NCBI GenBank assembly: GCA_038234785.1
Contig: JBBQTC010000031.1
Span: 1-42,951 of the forward strand
DNA from: UBA668 sp038234785
Lineage (GTDB): Bacteria > Actinomycetota > Acidimicrobiia > Acidimicrobiales > Ilumatobacteraceae
Length of the DNA: 42,951 bases
Direction of reading: 5' to 3'
Of this stretch, positions 37,983-42,951 are shown piece after piece. Made by a program: the position numbers and the translations under genes. Positions within the stretch are counted from its first letter, which is position 1, and each line of letters starts with the position of its first letter. Under the pieces are notes generated by a model. The model saw only the letters and a list, made by a program, of their open reading frames with translations, had not been told where the DNA came from and ran no database searches.

Positions 37983-40900
37983 ATGCCCAGCCGGATGTCG
38001 CTCGCATCGCTCCCCCGCTTGCTCCGCAACGAACCCGCGCTCACCCAGGCCATCGGCGCGGCGAGCGGGCTGGTAGCCGTCCCCGAGTCGGCGCGGGCGA
38101 TCAGCATCGCCGCCCTGGCGCAGCTCAGCGATCGGCGCCCGTTGGTGATCGCCTGCCCGACTGGCACCGACGCCGGGCAGTTGTTCGACGACGTCGCGCA
38201 GTACATGCCCGAGGGCGACGTGGTGCTGTTCCCCGCGTGGGAGACGCTGCCGTTCGAACGGATCAGCCCCAGCGTCGAGACGATGGGTCGTCGTCTCGAA
38301 GTGTTGTGGCGTCTGCGCACCCCGGACCGCACTCCCGCGATCGTCGTGGCCGGCGTCCGGGCACTCCTGCAACACCTCGGCCCTGGGGCCGAGGAGATCG
38401 AACCCATTCGAGTGCAACGCAACGCGATCATCGATCCGGAGGAACTGCTCGAGGAGCTCATCCGGTTCGGCTATCGGCGCGAAGCGCTGGTCGAGCACCG
38501 AGGCGAGGTCGCCCGGCGCGGTGCGATCATCGACGTGTTCCCCTCCACCGCCGACGCTCCCATCCGCATCGACCTGTGGGGCGACGAGGTGGATCGCCTC
38601 ACCGAGTTCGGTGTGAACGATCAACGCAGCACGGTCGACCTCGACGAGACCCACATCTTTCCCGCACGCGAACTGATCCCCACCGATGCCGTTCGCGAAC
38701 GTGCGGCAGCACTGGTCGGCCGCGAGCCGTGGGGTCGCGAGCAGTGGGAGCGCCTGGCGGAGGGAACACTGTTCGACGGCATGGAGAGCTGGCTGCCGTG
38801 GCTCGTCGATCGCGAGACGTTGCTCACCGACGTGCTCCCGTCGACGGCGAAGGTCGTGCTGGTCGAGCCGCGTCGGATGCGCGACCGAGCCAACGATCTA
38901 TTGGCCGAGGAGGACGACCTTGCCCGCGCGCTGGCCAGCACCTGGGGTCGCGATCCGGCACTGGGCTTCCCTCGCCTGCACGCCGAGTCCGACCGCCTGT
39001 TGGCCGCCGGTCAGGCGGTGTGGACCATCAGCAGCACCCCCGAGTCGCCCGACTCGCCGATGGTCAACGCCAGTGGTTGGGGACCGGTCGTGGGCGACGG
39101 CGAGGGACTGGCCAACCGACTGCGCGACCTTCTTGTCGACGGATTCCGGGTGGTGGTGGCCGCCGACGGTGACGGCTCGGCGAACCGGCTCGCCAGCCTG
39201 CTGCTCGATCGTGGACTCGACTTCTCGATGGCGTCCGCCGACACCGACCTCACCAGACCAGGTGGCTACATCGCCGTTGCACCGCTCCATCGTGGGTGCA
39301 CCGTGCCCGGGGCGAAGGTCGCGGTCGTCGCCGAGGCGGACCTCACCGGTCGCCGACGGGCCCACCGTGTCTCGCGCCCGCGCAAACGCCAGGGCACCGG
39401 GTTGTTCGAGGATCTCAAGCCCGGTAACTACGTGGTGCACTACCAGCACGGCGTCGGCCAGTACCAGGGCATGACCAAACGCACCATCGGCGGCGCCGAG
39501 CGCGACTACCTCCTGCTCGCGTACAAGGGCGGCGACAAGCTCTACGTCCCGAGCGACCAGATCGACACCCTCCGCCAGTACGTCGGTGGCGAGGCACCCA
39601 CGCTGCACCGCCTCGGTGGGACGGACTTCGCCAAATCGAAGTCGCGAGTCCGCAGCGCGGTGCGCGAGATCGCGCAAGAGCTCGTCGTGCTCTACCAGCA
39701 GCGGGTGCACGCGGTCGGCCACGCGTTCGGCCAGGACACGCCGTGGCAGCACGAGATGGAGCAGGCGTTCCCCTACGTCGAGACGCCCGACCAGCGGACG
39801 GCCATCGACGACATCAAGGTCGACATGGAGCGCGCCTTCCCGATGGATCGCCTGGTGTGTGGCGACGTCGGGTTCGGCAAGACCGAGGTCGCCATCCGCG
39901 CGGCGTTCAAGGCCATCCAGGACGGCAAGCAGGTCGCCGTGCTGGCGCCCACCACGTTGCTGGCCACACAGCACGGCAACACGTTCGCCGATCGATTCGC
40001 CGGCTACCCGATCCGTGTCGAAGTGCTCAGCCGCTTCCTCACCGCGAAGGAGGCCAAGCAGGTCATCGAGGGCCTGCGCACCGGCGACATCGACTGTGTG
40101 ATCGGCACCCATCGCCTACTGCAGGACGGGGTCGTCTTCAAGGATCTGGGGCTGCTCGTCGTCGACGAGGAGCAACGGTTCGGCGTGCAGGCAAAGGAGT
40201 CGATGAAGAAGCTGAAGCACAACGTCGACGTGCTCACGCTGTCGGCGACACCGATCCCACGCACGCTCGAGATGAGCCTGGTGGGCATCCGCGATCTGTC
40301 GCTGCTGCAGACGCCTCCTGCCGACCGGCAACCGATCCTGACGTTCGTCGGCGGGTACGACGAGCGCGTCGCGGTCGAGGCGATCCGCCGTGAACTGCTG
40401 CGTGAGGGTCAGGTGTTCTGGGTCCACAACCGCGTGCAGTCCATCGACATGGCAGCGGCGCGTCTGCGCGAGCTCGTCCCCGAAGCGCGCATCGCGATCG
40501 CTCACGGGAAGATGGACGAGGGCTCTCTGGAACAGGTGGTGGTCGACTTCTGGGAGGGCAGGTTCGATGTCCTCGTTTGCACGACCATCATCGAGAGCGG
40601 CATCGACATGCCCACGGTGAACACCCTCGTGGTCGAACGAGCCGACCTGTTGGGGCTGGGCCAGATGCATCAGCTCCGAGGTCGCGTCGGTCGCAGCGGT
40701 TCACGTGCCTACGCCTATCTGTTCCACCCGCCCGACGCACGTCTGAGCGAGGAGGCGTACGAACGGTTGAAGACCATCGGGGAGGCGACCGAGCTGGGCA
40801 GCGGGTTCAAGATCGCGATGCGCGATCTCGAGATCCGCGGCGCCGGCAACCTGCTCGGCGAATCGCAGAGCGGGCACATCGCCGCGGTCGGATACGACCT

Positions 40901-41387
40901 GTACTGCCAGATGGTGAACGAGGCCGTGTCGGAGATGAAGGGCGAGACCACCGCCCCACCGTCGGAGGTGAAGCTCGACGTCCCCACCGATGCGTTCCTG
41001 CCGGTCGAGTACGTCCCGAAGGAAGAGCTGCGACTCGAGGCCTACCGACGTCTTGCCGCCGTCACGACTGCCGAGGAGATCGACGACATCCGCAACGAAT
41101 GGGAGGACCGCTACGGCCCCGTGCCGGACTCCGCCGCCGCCCTCCTCACCGTGGGGTCGTTGCGCGCCGAGTGCCACCGACTCGGACTCCACGACGTGCA
41201 GATCGTCGGCAACCAGGCGCGTCTGGGCCCGATCGACCTGAAGACCAGCGAGGAACTGCGCCTGCGCCGGCTCAGCCGCGACGCGCTCTACAAGCCGGAC
41301 CAGCAGCAGCTGGTGGTGCCCCTGCGCCGCAACGTGGAGCCGGCGACGTTCCTCGTCGGCTTCCTCCGCGAGCTCGTGCCCGCCTGA
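37983..41387 (+). CDS. mfd: Transcription-repair coupling factor Mfd
   Basis: 1134 aa. UvrB-like N-terminal modules (VLFPAWETLPFERISPSVETMGRRLEVL; YRREALVEHRGEVARRGAIIDVFP), then the RNA-polymerase-interacting CarD-like domain (GLFEDLKPGNYVVHYQHGVGQYQGM ... YLLLAYKGGDKLYVP), then the RecG-like translocase: Walker A CGDVGFGKTEVAIRAAF, DEEQ box VVDEEQRFGV, motif III TLSATPIPRTL, motif VI LRGRVGRSGSRAYAYLF, and the TRCF C-terminal domain. It removes stalled RNA polymerase and recruits UvrA. Start 37983 is the first ATG matching the short N-terminus; 37995 is possible. Confidence 0.96.
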   Translation: MPSRMSLASLPRLLRNEPALTQAIGAASGLVAVPESARAISIAALAQLSDRRPLVIACPTGTDAGQLFDDVAQYMPEGDVVLFPAWETLPFERISPSVETMGRRLEVLWRLRTPDRTPAIVVAGVRALLQHLGPGAEEIEPIRVQRNAIIDPEELLEELIRFGYRREALVEHRGEVARRGAIIDVFPSTADAPIRIDLWGDEVDRLTEFGVNDQRSTVDLDETHIFPARELIPTDAVRERAAALVGREPWGREQWERLAEGTLFDGMESWLPWLVDRETLLTDVLPSTAKVVLVEPRRMRDRANDLLAEEDDLARALASTWGRDPALGFPRLHAESDRLLAAGQAVWTISSTPESPDSPMVNASGWGPVVGDGEGLANRLRDLLVDGFRVVVAADGDGSANRLASLLLDRGLDFSMASADTDLTRPGGYIAVAPLHRGCTVPGAKVAVVAEADLTGRRRAHRVSRPRKRQGTGLFEDLKPGNYVVHYQHGVGQYQGMTKRTIGGAERDYLLLAYKGGDKLYVPSDQIDTLRQYVGGEAPTLHRLGGTDFAKSKSRVRSAVREIAQELVVLYQQRVHAVGHAFGQDTPWQHEMEQAFPYVETPDQRTAIDDIKVDMERAFPMDRLVCGDVGFGKTEVAIRAAFKAIQDGKQVAVLAPTTLLATQHGNTFADRFAGYPIRVEVLSRFLTAKEAKQVIEGLRTGDIDCVIGTHRLLQDGVVFKDLGLLVVDEEQRFGVQAKESMKKLKHNVDVLTLSATPIPRTLEMSLVGIRDLSLLQTPPADRQPILTFVGGYDERVAVEAIRRELLREGQVFWVHNRVQSIDMAAARLRELVPEARIAIAHGKMDEGSLEQVVVDFWEGRFDVLVCTTIIESGIDMPTVNTLVVERADLLGLGQMHQLRGRVGRSGSRAYAYLFHPPDARLSEEAYERLKTIGEATELGSGFKIAMRDLEIRGAGNLLGESQSGHIAAVGYDLYCQMVNEAVSEMKGETTAPPSEVKLDVPTDAFLPVEYVPKEELRLEAYRRLAAVTTAEEIDDIRNEWEDRYGPVPDSAAALLTVGSLRAECHRLGLHDVQIVGNQARLGPIDLKTSEELRLRRLSRDALYKPDQQQLVVPLRRNVEPATFLVGFLRELVPA

Positions 41388-41449
41388 CCCGCTTCACGGT
41401 GATCGTGGCGGAGCGTCGGCCCAGCGCAAGCAGGGAGCGCATATCGCCG

Positions 41450-42094
41450 TCACGACAAAATGCGAAGTCCGAGCCGCTCCGCAGCTCTGGACAGGGCGTG
41501 GGCGGATCCAAAGGCGACGCCTGCGTCGCTCACTCTGGCCGCGGCCGTCGCGAGGATCTCATCGAGGAGGTCCCGGTTCTCGGTGCGGCTGTTCAAAGAG
41601 ACCAGCATGGCTACTGAACCGTCGATGACTGCAGCCTGATAGTTGAAGCTGTCCGGACGATCGCGACTCGTGACGAGGAACACCCGGCCGCTGTCAACCC
41701 CCGCCGGTGGCGACAGGCGTTCGGTGTGCCAGCCGGATCCGTCGGCGGACTCGAAGTCACACGGCACAACGAGCTGCTCGTCCAGGACGGACAGCGCGGC
41801 GCCTGGGTCGGCGAAGCGTTCGATGCGTTCACCAACGATCGGGCCGTTATCGGGATCGACCGCCCAGGCCGTCGACGCTGAGTCCACGGGCGGTGGCTCC
41901 GACTCGGCCAGGGCCTCGCCACACAGGTCCGACTTCGGCCGAGGACCCGACGTGAACGACGTCCACTCACCGGGAAGGTCAGCGGCGCGGAGCAGGCCCG
42001 CCGAGAGCGACGGCGTCGCACCCCCTGTCCCGCAACCGACACACGCGAGCAGCACGACAACAAACGCCCCGACCCTTACGGCCCGCCAACTCAC
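41450..42094 (-). CDS. Predicted lipoprotein, unknown function
   Basis: 214 aa from GTG 42094, giving a compact signal peptide with lipobox (RAVRVGAFVVVLLACVGCG; Cys20 or nearby). The mature region resembles soluble sensor-domain lipoproteins of actinobacteria (LLRAADLPGEWTSF ... ERIERFADPGAALSVLDEQL ... DSGRVFLVTSRDRPDSFNYQAAVIDGSVAMLVSLNSR) but no specific family is certain. The frame stays open to TTG 42130, which would put a charged tail in front of the signal. Convergent with mfd across a 62-bp gap that shows no clear terminator. Confidence 0.75.
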   Translation of the reverse strand: MSWRAVRVGAFVVVLLACVGCGTGGATPSLSAGLLRAADLPGEWTSFTSGPRPKSDLCGEALAESEPPPVDSASTAWAVDPDNGPIVGERIERFADPGAALSVLDEQLVVPCDFESADGSGWHTERLSPPAGVDSGRVFLVTSRDRPDSFNYQAAVIDGSVAMLVSLNSRTENRDLLDEILATAAARVSDAGVAFGSAHALSRAAERLGLRILS

Positions 42095-42296
42095 GAAGCG
42101 AACTGTGCCCGGTAGTGGCGCGTTTGGCAAGGGGTTCTGGGCGCGCGGGATGTGCGCCTTCGTTTCTACCGCGGGACATCGACGAACGTCCTACCAGTGC
42201 TCTCTCGACGACGGACCGCAGTCGGTCGATGGCTGGACTCCTCCGGCGTGCTGGTGCGTGAGTCCGTGGCCGCGCGTCCGAGCAGTGCCCGGCGCG

Positions 42297-42951
42297 TCAG
42301 GCGGCTCGTGCTCGTGGGGGTGCGTGGATGTGGGTGGTGCCGTCGGGGGCGATGGCGGTGAGGGCGCGGTCGGGGGCGAGGTGGAGGGTCCAGCCGCCTT
42401 CGTGGACGAGGTGGTGGTGGCCGCCGCACAGCGGGATCAGGTTGTCGATGTCGGTGGTGCCGTGGTCGCGTCCGTACCAGGTGATGTGGTGGGCTTGGGT
42501 GTGTTCGAACGGGACGTCGCACAGGGCGCAGGTGCGGTAGAGCACGCGGAGGGCACGGCGTTGGGCCCGGTTCGCCAACCGTGTTTCGCGTCCGAGGAAC
42601 AGGCGGACGCCGTCGGCGGCGACCACGACCGGAGTGACGCTGCCCAGGCACGCCCAGCGGCGGATCGTTTCGATGGGGAGCCCGAACCGTCCGAGGCCGG
42701 CATCGATCACGCTGTGCTCGTGACGGCAGCCCTCCAGAAGGGTTCGTTCGTCGATCAGCACCGTCACATCCGGCCCGGTGCCAGTGCCGGCCGTGCCGCC
42801 TTCGCAGAGTGCGATCAACGCGAGCGCGGCGAGGTGGTCCTGGCGTTCCAACGGGTCCGTGGGTGTGTCGTCGGGGGTGGTGTCGTGGAACAGGGCTTCG
42901 ATGGTGTGCCGCAGGCGTGCTTCCAACTCGGCACCGCGTACGGGGTCGAAG
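42297..42951 (-). CDS. DUF222/HNH endonuclease domain protein (5' end outside window)
   Basis: At least 217 residues, still open at the window edge (the edge reads FDPVRGAELEARLRHTIEALF). The visible part is the end of a DUF222 domain followed by an HNH nuclease: CALCDVPFEHTQAHHITWYGRDHGTTDIDNLIPLCGGHHHLVHEGGW. The CxxC, HH and GHHH metal and active-site features are present. These proteins form large paralogous families in actinobacteria, often with repeat-rich genes; their role is unknown. The C-terminus ends in a short basic tail. Confidence 0.9.
   Translation of the reverse strand, partial: FDPVRGAELEARLRHTIEALFHDTTPDDTPTDPLERQDHLAALALIALCEGGTAGTGTGPDVTVLIDERTLLEGCRHEHSVIDAGLGRFGLPIETIRRWACLGSVTPVVVAADGVRLFLGRETRLANRAQRRALRVLYRTCALCDVPFEHTQAHHITWYGRDHGTTDIDNLIPLCGGHHHLVHEGGWTLHLAPDRALTAIAPDGTTHIHAPPRARAA

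Noticed and set aside
37152..38654. 500-aa minus-strand frame across pth, the lipoprotein and mfd
   Set aside because: It is antisense to conserved parts of pth and mfd and shows no domain.
42095..42296. Small genes between the second lipoprotein and the HNH gene
   Set aside because: Short open frames only, with no ribosome site, -10-N6 spacing or family resemblance.
1..42951. CRISPR arrays, insertion sequences, rRNA genes, riboswitches
   Set aside because: No spaced repeat array, transposase, rRNA-like stretch or recognisable riboswitch core was seen on either strand.

Overview
The window is high-GC actinobacterial chromosome with one small integrated element near its left end. The FO synthase gene for coenzyme F420, the bS22 ribosomal peptide, the many start codons placed exactly six bases after a -10 hexamer (leaderless mRNAs), and the gene orders metG-tatD-x-rsmA-ispE and glmU-prs-rplY-pth-mfd all point to Actinobacteria. 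An Acidimicrobiia/Ilumatobacter-like lineage is my best guess. That placement is inferred from gene content and was not tested by search.

Left region (1-6799): the window opens in the last 80 codons of ychF. A 17-bp stretch covering the end of ychF (222-238) is repeated at 6783-6799. Just inside both ends is a 27-bp arm-type repeat (332-358 and 6697-6723). Between them lie an excisionase-like HTH gene and a complete tyrosine integrase. I read this as a 6.56-kb integrative element inserted at the 3' end of ychF that restores the last codons and replaces the stop TGA with TAG. Cargo: a translationally coupled pair that includes a DUF7660 protein; a HEPN/MNT toxin-antitoxin-like pair whose nucleotidyltransferase carries its own winged helix; a MerR regulator with a TIGR01777 epimerase, divergent from a DUF2071 protein across a tandem-repeat operator; and a degenerate Phd antitoxin.

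Centre (6800-25412): an overlapping operon DUF4129 / small membrane protein / MoxR ATPase / DUF58 / membrane protein; MarR plus MFS exporter; an ACT-domain protein; a DUF885 metallopeptidase; a Cys-type sulfatase behind a hairpin repeat; DUF1345 and trmB; an EamA transporter; DUF192-rsmI-HAD; a double-hotdog thioesterase; an ABC permease with an ATPase fused to a cyclic-nucleotide-binding domain; and an acyl-CoA synthetase.

Right region (25463-42951): the conserved block metG-tatD-(secreted DPBB protein)-rsmA-ispE, a 15-bp perfect hairpin, the bS22 gene (33 aa), tRNA-Gln(TTG), a class II aldolase-like gene, fbiC (opposite strand), HxlR-glmU-prs-rplY-pth, two lipoproteins and mfd, ending inside a DUF222/HNH gene. 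GlmU lacks the acetyltransferase half of its beta-helix. The slot that rpfB occupies in mycobacteria is taken by a small DPBB protein.

The most unusual items are the ychF-targeted element with its self-regulating HEPN/MNT pair, the truncated GlmU, the rpfB-slot substitution, the cNMP-ABC fusion and the uniform leaderless promoter spacing. No gene-free stretch exceeds 300 bases. The longest non-coding intervals are 6684-6953 (arm repeat, attR, promoter), 14906-15135 (hairpin repeats), 42095-42296 (nothing recognised) and 965-1148 (upstream regions of two divergent genes).
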